A stretch of DNA of 64,000 nucleotides from Amoebophrya sp. A120 (lineage: Eukaryota > Sar > Dinophyceae > Syndiniales > Amoebophryaceae), in assembly GCA_905178155.1 (NCBI GenBank), contig CAJINV010000004.1:94969-158968 (forward strand). Direction: 5' to 3'. The notes below the pieces were generated by a model. The model was given only the letters and a program-made list of their open reading frames with translations, was not told the DNA's origin and searched no databases. Position numbers and translations under genes: made by a program. This document shows positions 36,201 to 46,748 of the stretch, one piece after another (positions within the stretch are counted from its first letter, which is position 1; each line of letters begins with the position of its first letter).

Positions 36201-39007
36201 GAGTTTCTCATGCAGGATAGGCATGAGAGCGCTCGCACAGAATCTGTCATGCTCCGTCCTGCATTCCAGACCCCATGGGTCATGCAAAAGCTGCATGACA
36301 AACCTGGCAATCTTCCTGACCCAGACATTTTTACATTTGATACGGTGCACCGCGATCGCATATTGAGAAACACGAGGGAGCAATACGAGCGGTTGTTGGA
36401 GCAAACCGGCGTTGTCATGGGGGACTGCCGGGAAAATGTTCCTACCCTAGAAGAAACCAAATCATAAAACAGCATCGCGGTGGTCGTCCTCGGCGAGTCG
36501 GCTGCTCGACGAGAATGAAGACGACTTGCATCACAAACACCACGCTGCTCTCTTACCTGCCCGAAAACTTGGCAGGCCAGGTAAGAGAGCGCCGTGGTGT
36601 TTGGGCCAATTTTTTTTTCGGCCGACGCGACCTTTTTTCCTTCCAAGCGCCACGCTATGCTCTTACCTGGCCTCAAAGTCTGGAGGCCCAGGTAAGAGCA
36701 CAGCATGGCGCTTGTGCTTCAAGAATGTGAATGTCTCACGCTTTGGCCACCTCCTCAGGCCAGCACGTTTTCGCATCCCAAACACCACGCTGCTCTCTTA
36801 CCTGGCCCCAAAACCTGGCAACCCAGGTAAGAGAGTGCCGTGGTGTTTGGGCGAATTTTTTTTTCGGCCGACGCGACCTTTTTTCCAAGCGCCACGCTAT
36901 GCTCTTACCGGGCCTCAAAGCCTAGAGGCCCCGGTAAGAGCGCAGCGTGCTGCTTGTGCCTCAAGATCACCCCCCTTATCTGGCTTTCTCGGGCCAAGAC
37001 ATTTTCGCATCACAAACACCGCGCTGCTCTCTTACCTGGCCCCAAAACCTGGCAGCCCAGGTAAGAGAGTGCAATGGTGTTTGGGCCAACTTTCGGTGGC
37101 CGGAGCAATCTTTTTCCCCGGCGCCACGCTATGCTCGTAGCTTGGCGGCCAAGAATCTATTTTTGATCTACTCCCTCCAAATTTTTAGTCGAAGAAATTC
37201 ACTACCAAAAACCGTATCGCGGTGGTCCTCGGCTAGTCGGCTGCTCGACGAGAATGAAGACGACTCGCAAGATTATCCTATTTGAAAATGTCCCCACCCT
37301 ATTACTATCTATTATATTCATGCGAAAGTAGAGGTCTACAGAGGATAAAAGAGAGGTGGCCGAGAGGTCAAAAAGAGGCCGACAGAGGTAAAAAAGAGGT
37401 CGACAGAGGTGAAGAGGTGGCGCGGGAGGTCTTTCGAGAGGGAGACCGAGAGGCGGCGCGAGTATAGCCCGCCGAAGGGTCCACCCTTTAGCGCCGCTGA
37501 AGCGCCTCGGAGGGTGCAGAGAGGTGGAAAGGAGGGCAAGCGAGAGGTGGGCAGAGGTGCCGAGAGGTTGCGCGAATAAGGCGGGACCTCTTGCGCACCC
37601 TCTCGGCGACCTCCCGGCCACCTCTGTAGCCCTCTGCCCGCGAGTATAGCCCGACTATTAGCGGGGACCCCCGAGAGAGGTCAAAAAGAGGGGCCGCGAG
37701 AGGGTCCAAAAAACCCGAATCCGCCCGGCACGCGGCCGATTTTTCTGGGGCTTTTTCATTGCGCAGGCCCACGCCCTCTCGTGCTACCACCTCGCGCACC
37801 CTCTCGCGCACCCTCCCGCGTCACCCTCTCGCGCGTGATCAAAAAAGGACAGCGCGGCCCCCGTTCTGCTTCGGTAGGCACCTACGCCGAGGCGGTTTCG
37901 CTTCGTCCTCAAGCTTCGTTGCGGCTGCTCCCTGCGCATAGCGCCGGAAGGCGCGGGAAGCGCGCAGGAAGCACAGCGGGCTGAGATGACGCAAACCGCG
38001 CCGGTATTTCCCTCGACCTATCACGTCGCGCGCAATCAAAGCCATGGCGTTGTGGCCCTGTCCGCAAATAGTCCTGCCCCGCCACAACAGCCGCTCGCCC
38101 CGGCGTCAGCCGGGGCATGGCTGGTAGTTGTAATGCAAATCTGCATGCTGAGAATGTTTCTCATGCGGAGCCCCATGAGAACCATTCTCTAGTCGTGTTT
38201 TGAAATTTGTCATTCTCCAATCAGCATGGTATGCTAGATCTGTGATGCTGCTCAGCTAGCTCAAACAGCACTACGCTACGAATCCAAATTTGTCATGCAA
38301 AACAGCCAAAGCTTGTGGATTTGTCTAGCCGATTCCCCATCTTGACTATGGTGTGGGGACGTTTTTACTCAGGATACAAGATTGATGAATTCCTTGTTGA
38401 AGATAGTAGAACAAGCACATTTAAATTTATCCCAGTTAAAGCTTTGACGAAAAACAGCAAGCTCCTAGTACAGGGAAAAGGCAACTTCTCCGCAGCCCCC
38501 GTGTAGCGCCGTCGACGCCGATTTGCCATACGTTTACGTGATTATGGTTTTTTTTTCATCTTGCATAACTGTGCACGGCAAGCCGAAATCTTTCTATCAG
38601 GGGGTGGTGTTCGAGCGGTTGTGGCATGTCATTTTCGGCGAGGCGTTGGTTGTCGAGAGGCGCAAAGACCGAAAGGATCTAGCGGGTGAGACTATCAAAT
38701 GCAAAAGTGTCTGGGTCTGGAACAAAGCAACTTGTCATCCTAAATCTGAATCGTGTAAAAATCTGTGTTGCATGATTACCAAAAGCTGTCCACTTTTGAC
38801 CTAATCGAGAGGCAGTCTCTCATGCAGAGTAGGCATGTAGAACTCTCACGACAGAATCTGTCATGCTATGTCCTACATGCCAGACGACCTCATGGGTTAT
38901 GGAAAACCTGCAGGACAAATCTGGCAATCGTCCAGACCCAGACACTTTCACTTTTGCAATCCATAGAGACTGTCATACGAGGATGGCACGATTACGACGG
39001 ACCTTGA
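33233..39007 (+). CDS. DUF3431-family protein in many exons
   Basis: Start ATG 33233 opens with VVFVVVRCSEDISWLREL, the N-terminal motif of DUF3431. Exons: 33233-33519, 33838-33948, 34230-34239, ~34286-34297, 34612-35215, 35348-35705, 36033-36080, 36348-~36466, ~37216-37273, 38383-~38502, ~38600-38692, 38971-39007. Family landmarks appear in order on different exons: SGYLTYILQAWPQFPEWVAFLQ near 34798-34863, CPEFSVADYAGAQFAVHRDRI across two elements (36033-36368), and FERLWHVIFGEA near 38609. Seven elements are excised with exact 5- or 6-nt TSDs. Three points are unresolved: a tiny GT-AG intron or frameshift at 34240-34285, a phase change somewhere in 35348-35470, and the junction across the 36474-37270 repeat block. 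The function of DUF3431 is unknown; it is often grouped with glycosyltransferase-like proteins. The last exon ends in WHDYDGP and a stop. Confidence 0.65.
33520..33832. mobile_element. Introner element, family D
   Basis: TATGTTGGAACCGTCAGGAT near the left end, CAAACCTGACACTCCCATA at the right. Exact TSD CCTGA if three extra left bases are included. In-frame join CCT GA|T GTG. Confidence 0.8.
33949..34224. mobile_element. Introner element, family A
   Basis: Left TATGCATCGCAAATGTTTCT, right GACACATTGATTTGCATTTGATA. TSD AAAAA. Join AAA AA|C CAA. Confidence 0.82.
34298..34606. mobile_element. Introner element, family C
   Basis: Left TATCAAAAGGAAGCATCCCC, right GCAATTTTTCCTCACAATA. Exact TSD GGGGC. 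In frame. Confidence 0.88.
35216..35342. mobile_element. Possible introner element, family B-like
   Basis: Right end GCGGTACTTTGCGCAGGTGGATA; flanks TTCTT at 35211-35215 and 35343-35347. The left end (GTACTATGG) is atypical. Length 132 with TSD, so frame is kept either way. Confidence 0.5.
35706..36027. mobile_element. Introner element, family C
   Basis: Left TATCGTGAGGAAAAATCCCC, right GCTTTTTTCACTTTGATA. Exact TSD AGCCT. Join GAG CCT|TGT CCC in the DUF3431 gene. Confidence 0.92.
36081..36342. mobile_element. Introner element, family A
   Basis: Left TATCAAATGTAAAAATGTCT, right AGACATTTTTACATTTGATA. Exact TSD CGGTG. Excision joins AQFAV to HRDRI. Confidence 0.94.
36474..37270. repeat. Hairpin repeat block between 55-57-bp direct repeats
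   Basis: ATCGCGGTGGTC..GAGAATGAAGACGACT occurs at 36474-36530 and 37216-37270. Inside are about three units of 200-240 bp, each with two stem-loops (CTCTTACCTGGCC..GGTAAGAG, GCTCTTACCTGGCCTC) and a TTTTTTTTCGGCCGACGCGACC spacer. Confidence 0.88.
37274..38376. mobile_element. Long introner element, family C-like
   Basis: Left TATCCTATTTGAAAATGTCC, right GGGGACGTTTTTACTCAGGATA. Six-base match CAAGAT on both sides. The interior is loaded with GAGAGGT-rich repeats (37320-37700). Join reads AAG AT|T GAT GAA. Confidence 0.75.
37320..37700. repeat. GAGAGGT/GACAGAGG purine-rich repeats
   Basis: Many imperfect copies of AGAGGTCGACAGAGGT and GAGAGGTGG, with CCTCTCGGC copies on the other strand. Inside the long element above. 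Confidence 0.7.
38693..38965. mobile_element. Introner element, family A
   Basis: Left TATCAAATGCAAAAGTGTCT, right ACTTTCACTTTTGCAATCCATA. Exact TSD GAGAC. Join GAG AC|T GTC ATA in frame. Confidence 0.92.
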
Positions 39008-40022
39008 GCCTGATTGCGGGGGTGGTCCTGTTGAGGAGTCATAGATAAGTACCGCGGACACGAGCAGATGCTCCTTCTCATGAATCACTAATGCGAAGAG
39101 TTAAGTATGTAGGCGTCGACATCGTGGCTGCTCCAACATTTTTCACAGCTTGAGCTTTGATTTTGATAAATTAATTCTGATTTTTCCAATGCTGCCATCA
39201 ATACAAGAGTTTCACGACGAGCCTCGTAAGAAAGCGAGCACATCAACACGGTGATGTTGAAAACCTGCATACGTTTCAACCATGGTGCACAATTCAGATA
39301 TTGACATATGGTAAAGTCAACATTTTCCTAGCACCAGGACCTCCAGCATCAAGTCGAAATTAATAAGCCCCCCTTCGTCGGTACTACGCAATTACTTTAT
39401 GTGCTATTCGAATGAGGACCTCTAGTACCTGGAGCATGCACTTTATAATAAAGCGTAGCTCGGTTCGTTCTGAATGCAAGTTTTCATTCGATGATCATGT
39501 GACAAGTAGGCTCGCAGGAGCGCCATCTGCTTATCATATTATATGAGTAAACAACGACCATAAGGAGCAAGAGTGCCTTGGTTCGTGCGCTCATGAAGAT
39601 GGAGCTCAAGACACTCAACGTGGCGTGATATGATCCTAAACCACCACCCAAGGCTCGCCGAGGGAATAAATTCAGAACGCCAAGTGTGTTGTGGTGAACG
39701 AGTGAAGCATTAACAAAAGTCAGCGGGCTCCTCACTCTTGTGCTGCAAACATCAAAAGAAAGCACTTTATTTTTCAACCATTTTATACTGGAAAATTAAA
39801 AACAACGGGAAGAAGATTGTTCTGCTTCGACTTGTTCTAGCTGGTATACTTTTTATAAATTTTCAAGTTTCTTTTTTTGGTGGGTCCGGGTCGTACGACT
39901 GTAATATTGAAGTTGATGAATTTTGGACGGCGCCCACATCGTGCACGATTGGCCCGACAAGGAAGAACACGACTGTGCTTGTCATCGGGAGGTACTAGTA
40001 ATCTAGAAAAACCACGGACATC
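39008..40022. other. Intergenic stretch before the PPPDE gene
   Basis: A frame at 39737-39998 has a hydrophobic stretch (LVLAGILFINFQVSFF) but no family; I do not call it. Nothing else seen. Confidence 0.4.
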
Positions 40023-42690
40023 ATGGGCGCCGGCGAGTCCAGTGCCGGGGACGGCAATCAGGATCCGATCATCGACCGGAGTCAGTACTATGACGGCCCC
40101 AACGTGATTGAGTTGGCCTACAGTCCGTTGGGTGGCTTTGGTGGCTTCACGGCCTACCACTCCAGCGTAGTAGTTAACGGCACCGAGTTATCAAATGCAA
40201 ATATGTGTCTGGGTCTGGAAGCATGTAACTTGTGATGCTGCATTTGGATACTACAAAAATCTGTATTGCATGAACAGCAAAACAAGAGGTCCAACTTTTG
40301 CCACTGCGAGAGGGCATTATTTCTCGTGCGGTATAGGCATCAGGAAGCCCTGCTCACAAAATCTGTGATGCTAGAGCATGCATCACAGACGTAAGGAGTC
40401 ATGTAAAATGTGCATGACAAACCCAATGAAAAAAAAAAAAAAATGTGCATGACAAACCTCGCATCCTTCCAGACCCAGACATATTTGCATTTGATACGAG
40501 TACTTTTTTGACGGCAACGGCATCGAATCCTCCTCAAACTCTATCAATTGCAAATATGTCGGGGTTTCGAAACTTGTGTTGCAGACTGGCTGCCTGCGGC
40601 ATAACAGCATGAGAAATTTCCCTCGGCTCCTTGCGAATTCATCATTCGTATTACAACGTCCAGCACGAAAAAAAAGAACTGGCCCATCGTATCGATGTTG
40701 TCCTTCAAATTTCGCATCACAAATCCGGACCCAGACATACTTGCAATGCATAGACTTTGCCTCGCACCAATTTGCCGACCAGCAGGGGGGCGATGGTAAT
40801 TTGCCCGGCGGCGCGGCGGGACAACCGGCGGACTTTGCAAACTCGCAGCAGTCCATGACAACCTCTTCCTCCAGCAGTCGGGGCGGCCCACAGGGAGGTG
40901 GTGGTGGTGCTCCCGCGCAGCGGTCCAAGATGCAAATCATGAAGATATCAAGTGCATCAAATATGTCTGGATCCTCTGGAGAAGTGCAAACTCGTCAATG
41001 AGTCCTTTGGGTCACACAAAAATACGTCTTGCATGTCACTACCAAAAGTCATAAACTTTTCTTCAAGGTGACGAGAGGCAGCTTCTCATGTGCGACATGC
41101 TGGATAGGCAGTATACTATAAAGACCTTGCAGAGCGGCCAGAATCTGTGATGCTAGAAGGTCCTGTGTGTCAGAACACATCTTCAGGTGAGAAAAACCTT
41201 AAGCTTCATAAAGAGAAGTTCAAGTAGGTTTGCATTCTTCCAGAGGACCCGGACGTGATTGCATTCGACAGAAGATGGGTAAGAGCAACAAAACCGGGAC
41301 ACAGCTTGTACAGGCTCTCCGCAAGTACTTTCCGGCCGATATCAAACAGCAGAAATTTGAATTTCATTTTCCAATCAGGCGAAAAAGTGGTCAACGGATT
41401 TGCATAATAAATTACTGTCGTGCTCATGGTCATGCTTTCTTTGTTCTTATTGTTGTTTGATCTTCTTCCATGTGCATGTGATTCCGTACGTAAATGTTTG
41501 CCAGCTACGCTCCTTCGTTACTTAGTGTCTCACTTGTGATACCCTTTTTTGTATTGGACGTGGAACTCACGGTGGAGAACTACAAAACTGTGGTGCAGGT
41601 GGCACCTTCTGCGGTGATTTGAAGCGCAGCGAAGAAGATCATGATGAGTGTATCTGTATACGATAGTAGTACGAGGAAGCTGAGAGCGCTGCTCGCCATA
41701 GTACGCGGCCCGAGATGAAAGGAAAATGATTTTCCTGCATGATAGCGGGCCACTACGATCTGCTACGCAAGAATTGCAACTCGTTTTCCGACGTCGCGCT
41801 TTTCTATTGTTTGGGAATCAGGCTGGATAAGTCGTTCAGGTATAAATCAAAATCTAAAAACGGAGCGGGTCGTTTATTGCAGCTGCTTTTCTTTCAGTAG
41901 AAAAGAAAAGGAATTTATTTTTCCGGCATGGTCTCTACTGCTACTGGCCACTGTGACTGAAGGTTGAGTCATGATGAGTGCTGATGAAGATGAAGATGAT
42001 GTCTTGTTCACGAGTGAACTTGAACTATCTTAACGTGGTTAACGAATAGTGTGAATTGATTGTGATTTTTGAAAAGTACTTATATAAAACAGAAAAATGG
42101 AGAAGCTGGGGCAGTCGTGGCAAGGCCTACTGGGAGATCAGTATGAGCCCAATCCGATGGCGGACAACTTTGACGTAGAAATATGCAGCGCAAACAAGAT
42201 CCTGCAAAAATAGATGCAAAATGGAAATGAAGGAAGCACATCAAAAATCGTGACCTTGACGAGATACCGAAGTAGAACATGTCTCATCAATCAGCTGCGC
42301 TTATTTTATATCCCGGGAACGGAACGATCAAAAAAACTTGAGCAGCCTCTATATGATCATAGACGCTGCATCTTCCTGTATTCTTGTTTTTCTTGAATGA
42401 CTATGACCGAGTCATCATGCATCTCTATCTATTTTCGCACAACTGCTCCTGCTCCATACGAAACGGTCATCGCCGATATCGACCCGGCCAAAATGTGGCG
42501 AACGCCCGGGTACACGCTTGGAACCGGCAGCGTGACGACACCAGGCGGACAGCAGCCCAGCGGAGGTGCCGGGGAAGGTGCCGGGCAGCTCAGCGCGGAG
42601 GAAATGCGCAGGAAGAGACTGGAAGCTTTGGAAAAAAGACAACAAGCGCTTGCCTTGGCGGAAAACAACAAACCGAATGTGAATGAATGA
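40023..42690 (+). CDS. PPPDE (DeSI-type) cysteine isopeptidase
   Basis: Exons 40023-40188, 40502-40541, 40758-40945, 41276-41339, 41750-41839, 42093-~42170 and a last exon ending at 42690. Four elements (TSDs CGAGT, AACTC/GACTT, GAAGA, GCCGA/GCGGG) and one GT-AG intron (41840-42092) are removed in frame. The catalytic His is His46 (AYHSSVVV), followed after the first junction by EYFFDGNGI. The catalytic Cys is Cys162 in KNCNSFSD, followed by KMEKLGQSWQGLL and NPMADNFDVE. PPPDE peptidases remove SUMO or ubiquitin. Compared with short DeSI proteins there is a Gly/Gln/Ser-rich insert (exon 3) and a Glu/Arg-rich helical tail (ENNKPNVNE end). The donor of exon 6 and the acceptor of the last exon are not fixed. 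Confidence 0.85.
40189..40496. mobile_element. Introner element, family A, in the PPPDE gene
   Basis: Left TATCAAATGCAAATATGTGT, right AGACATATTTGCATTTGATA. Exact TSD CGAGT. Excision joins NGTE to YFFDGNG. Confidence 0.94.
40542..40752. mobile_element. Introner element, family A
   Basis: Left TATCAATTGCAAATATGTCG, right AGACATACTTGCAATGCATA. TSD AACTC/GACTT. In frame. Confidence 0.82.
40946..41270. mobile_element. Introner element, family A variant
   Basis: Left TATCAAGTGCATCAAATATG, right CGGACGTGATTGCATTCGACA. Exact TSD GAAGA. Join AAG A|TG GGT in frame. Confidence 0.85.
41340..41744. mobile_element. Diverged introner element
   Basis: Left TATCAAACAGCAGAAATTTG, right GATTTTCCTGCATGATA. 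TSD GCCGA/GCGGG. Excision brings RKYFPAD next to HYDLLRKNCNSF. Confidence 0.75.
41840..42092 (+). other. GT-AG intron in the PPPDE gene
   Basis: Donor TTCAG|GTATAA, acceptor TATAAAACAG|AAAAATGG. The join reads LDKSFRKMEKLGQ, continuous with the domain's C-terminal part. Confidence 0.8.
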
Positions 42691-43218
42691 TAGAAAAGGG
42701 TTGCAAGAATGGTCTTCTTGGTCTCGTCGAAATAGTAGATTACGTAAACGAACGAAATAAAACTGCCGCTCCGCCTTACTAGTGCGTCTATTTTGTTATT
42801 GAAACAACTCAACAGTCCAAGACAATTGATACAAAAAAGAAAATTGTCAAAATCCTATGAGGAAAGCAGACGTGGGTGCCGCGTTATTGATAACGATTAT
42901 TAGTGTTCTTTCTATACATAGTGATAGACTGAACGACGAGCCTCATAGAGTGGTGCCGTCAAGAAGAAGATCAGGAGTTTTCCCACTGCGAAAAAAGAAG
43001 GGCTGGTAGTGTCAAGACAATCGTGCAGAATGTTGCGTACCACGATATCGTGAGTAGCTTGTTTATGTCAGGCAGCCACACCTACGCGTACGCCATGCAG
43101 GATCCCGTTTTTCCGTCAGGTCTGGTACAGATTTTTGCCATGATCTAGACTTTACATCACAAATTCGAATCCATTCAGGAGACCCAGCAGACATTTTTGC
43201 ATTTGATGCGGCTGTTGA

Positions 43219-45083
43219 TGAGGACTCGTGTAGCGACTCCGCCGATTGTAACCCCATATCGCAAGAAAAAAGTTTTACAGTGACACATTGTGTTGCAAGA
43301 CCTGCAACACAGACAACCTTTCTCATGAAGGAAATGCTTAGGAGCCTCGTTCCCTTCCTGTTTTCCCTTAGCCTTATGATCTTCGCATTACAAGTTTTCT
43401 CTGTCACACAGAGAAAATTTGTGATGCAGAAACTCGAACAAATGTGTAACTGTAACACTTTTTTCTTGTGATACCCCATGAACCCGCTGCACTACCGAGA
43501 AGGCGGGGACCTGCAATACCGCAGCATGTGTTCGCTAGCAACTGGCACAGCCTCTCCGGCCGCCCACCTCGCACTGGCGGCGGACAAGGTGACGGTGTCG
43601 AGCGAGTTCAACGAGCACACCGCCGCGCCACTGCTCGTTGACGGAAACGTGGCCGGTGGTATGTTCACAACTGCCGACAACTCTTATGGCGCACCAGCCC
43701 AGAAGTGCCCCTGGATACAAATAGAGTTACCCGACGACACTCCGGTGAGCCATGTGGAGCTGAGCACGCAGCACGAAGGAAGTAACCTATTTCGGCTTCG
43801 CCGATTGTTTTTCATTTATGAGGATCATTCCCAGACGTGGGACGCTGGGAACTCGGGCCGGCCGGAGGGAAACCTCGCCAGGGAGCAGAACGCCGGCCTT
43901 CGGGTTCTGCTCACCAACACCGCACGCGACAGGACCGCCACTTCCCAATGGCATACCCCATCCGCGACCCGGCAGTGGTGGAAGGGGACCGCGGCTGGGG
44001 ACCCTTGTCCGGACCCTGATCCTGTCGAAGTCTGCGAGCACATCATCTGCAAAGAAGGCGAAGGAGCTACCTGCAAACAAGACCGGTTCCCGGCGTCCGG
44101 GGCCGTGGCCACCGCTAAAGTGACCTGCGGGGACAAGAAGGGCAAGTACCTCACCATCGAGCTGTATGGAACTGTCAGGATTGAAATCGTCAAAGTTGAA
44201 ATAGTTTGTCATGCATAAAATGCAACGCGAGCGCAGAAATGAAAACGCCTGTCTTGCAGAGTAGGCAAGGGAGGCAGATTGTGAGCCTGTTTCGGGGTAG
44301 AAGTAGAGCTTCTCAAGTAGCATCACAAAAGGCGTCCTCCTTACCCAAACTAACAGCATTACAAACTGGATTTCGGCTCTACTCAAATTTGTCATGCGCC
44401 GCTTACAAATTGGACTTGCAACTGGTATCGATTTTATGCATTACAAGTTATTTCAACTTTGTCGATTTCAACTCTGACACATCCATAAGCTGCCCGGCAT
44501 CACGGCCTCCATGGCTGCCGATTACACTGCTCCATCGAAGCGCATGCTCAACCTGAACGAAGTGCAGGTGTTTGCCGCCACCAGCCTACCAAGAGGGAAA
44601 TGGCGCGTGCAGTTTCGGGACAACCAGCCCCGCTACGTCACCCGCTTCCGCATTTTTCCGCGTCTCTATCCTGACGGAAAGATAAATGTTCGAGACCAAA
44701 ACAGGATCAAAGGAGCAAAGATTTACTTTGACGATGAGACCACCAGTTCGCAGAGCTTGCCGGTACCCTTTCCCGAAATTAATCATTACGATGCGTCTGT
44801 CCACCGCGTCCTGAAGTCCATTACGATCGAGGGGCTGCACGACCATCAGCTCACCATCTGTGGATTCCACCTGTTCGTGCCAGCGGACCAGCCTCGAACG
44901 GCAACCGTGGTACCACCGGAAGTGAGTACTCGCCTCCTTCGAGCGGAGCACCCGCTGCTCCAGCAGGCACAGCAAGGCGACCGGCTCAGGTTTCGCTTTC
45001 TTGGGGAGTTCGGGAAAACCAAGTCCGCAAACTACAAACACCATTTGTTGCGCTTTCACGTGACCCCTGCGTATCAGACGTGA
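43219..45083 (+). CDS. F5/8C-like galactose-binding domain protein
   Basis: Exons ~43219-43256, 43479-44164 and 44493-45083. The family F element 43257-43473 (TSD CCCCA) and family D element 44165-44487 (TSD AGCTG) are removed. The first domain has LVDGNVAGG, then CPWIQIELPDDTPVSHVELS, a Cys-rich loop, and KYLTIELPG followed by LNLNEVQVFA. That last strand pair is the discoidin / F5/8 type C hallmark and is rebuilt only when the D element is spliced out. A second beta-rich region (WRVQFRD to ICGFHLFVPA) may be another such domain. Predicted extracellular or lumenal carbohydrate binding. No signal peptide is seen because the 5' end is missing: the exon at 43219 follows a TIR-like end (TTTTTGCATTTGATG) whose left partner I could not place. 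Confidence 0.75.
43257..43473. mobile_element. Introner element, family F
   Basis: TIRs TATCGCAAGAAAAAAGTTTT / AACACTTTTTTCTTGTGATA. Exact TSD CCCCA. Join AAC CCC A|TG AAC in frame. Confidence 0.88.
44165..44487. mobile_element. Introner element, family D, in the F5/8C domain
   Basis: Left TATGGAACTGTCAGGATTGA, right CAACTCTGACACATCCATA. Exact TSD AGCTG. Excision joins YLTIEL to PGITASM. Confidence 0.92.
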
Positions 45084-45240
45084 AAGAAGATAATATGAAA
45101 TAAATATGACATCGATCTGCTCCATCTTCTACTGTAGCGCGCGCCCGCGCCGCGACTTCTGTAATTATTATATGGAGGCCCGCTCAGGTCGTAATAATTT
45201 ACTCTTTATGATGTATATCATGCAAATAACGGCGCCGCAT

Positions 45241-46748
45241 TAAAAAAGAAAAAAGACGATGTCGATCGCCTGAACCACGATGTCGATCGCGCTTATTCCG
45301 GCAGCCCGGGCGCCAGAAGGGCATTCCGGACGGAGCAGTCCCGGGGCCGGGCGACTGGTGTGCGTCTCTGTTGCCAAGGGGAGACGTTGCGTATTGGCTT
45401 GCCCAGTTACCGCCCTCGTAGATGGTTTGTGTATTTTTCCCTATTTGTCGGAGAACAGAAATTCGAACTCCGATTTTCTGCTTCCGAGGTGCATTTCAAA
45501 ATCAAGTTCAAAATCCGTTCAAAATCCGTTCAAGACCAAATTTCTAATATGGCGAAGAGGTTTTGAACGGATTTTGAACGGAATTTGAACGGAGGTTTGA
45601 GTTTCGTTTTGAAATTGGTGGAAAATTTGAATCACGTTTTGAAATTGGTGGGAAAGTTGAAATACGTTTTGAAATTGGCCTGTGGGATGAATTTCGTTTT
45701 GAAATTGGCCTCCCTCATCAATGACGCTTCGAAATTCCAACCCGGGGCGAAGCCACGCTGCGAGCCTACGGCCTGGGCTAGTCGACCGCCAGCATGCGTG
45801 AAAATTGCCGCCAAATAGCCTCCGCAGCAGCAGCGGCAAAGGTATTTTGGGGGCGCGCGCGCTGCGCGCGCGCAGTACTCGTCTTTCATTCGCCAGCTAG
45901 GGCTAGCAATGCCGCGCGCCCTGTGTCCTTCTTCGTGTTTTGGCAAAGCGCATCGAGGCGCGAAGGCCTGTGGCATCGCTTGGAAAGGATGGTTGGAAGC
46001 CGGACAACCTGAGGCCGTCGGGCTTTTGTGTTCCCTTGTCCACGCCCCCCAATGTTGTCGCTGCGCGGCTAGTTGTCTTCCTTCAGGTAGATTCATTGTC
46101 TCTTCGGCAGTTGTTGCTCCCGACGTGGTCGCTTCGGGAGTTCGACGCGGGCCGCGACGGTGGCAACCGAAGGGCCGGGCTTCTCTTGTCACTCGCCTTA
46201 CATCAAAAAAAGCAACGCGCCCCCCTGAAGGCTGGGCGATTTTTCGTACTCACCCGGGCGAGTAGCATAGCGTAGCCTCCTCGTGTAGTGTGGCTGGCCT
46301 TTGTTTGCGGCGCCTCCCACCTCCGCGGCCCGCCCCGAACTGCCTACGGCCGGCGGACGGGGTGCCCTCTGCCCGGCGCTTTCCTTTCACTAACCGGCGC
46401 AAGGCGCTCGGCCGGTGAGGTCGTGGATAGATGCTCGCCAAGGATGGTGCGCGAGCGGTACAACACCACGAGCGGGCGATGAGTAGTGGGAGTCTGCTTG
46501 CGGCTATTGGCCCCAAAGCGTGCATTGCGTGGGATGACGACGAGACCTTGGCCAGGTTCTGTGGTGAGGCATGGCAACTGCTGACTTTTTTTGCAAAATG
46601 ATCCTTGCCACAGGTGTCCAGCGGCACCGTGAAAGTCTGAAGCCTTGAAATTTTGAATTTGGTTTGAATTCGATTTGAAAAAGAATTAATTTTCGGCGAC
46701 TTTGGATTTAAAAAAGAAAAAAGACGACGTCGATCGCCTGAACCACGA
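45241..46748. repeat. 1.47-kb GC-rich insert between ~40-bp direct repeats
   Basis: TAAAAAAGAAAAAAGACGAT.. with GTCGATCGCCTGAACCACGA occurs at 45241-45280 and 46709-46748. The interior is GC-rich, lacks a gene, and has a 33-nt minisatellite at 45575-45735. Confidence 0.88.
45575..45735. repeat. CGTTTTGAAATTGG minisatellite, ~33-nt period
   Basis: Four to five imperfect units of the type TTCGTTTTGAAATTGGTGG. An inverted version (TTCAAAATCCGTTCAAAATC) lies just upstream at 45490-45530. Confidence 0.8.

Noticed and set aside
42828-43150. A left partner for the TIR-like end at 43203-43218
   Set aside because: Candidates such as GTCAGGTCTGGTACAG were too diverged and gave no TSD, so the 5' exon of the F5/8C gene stays open.
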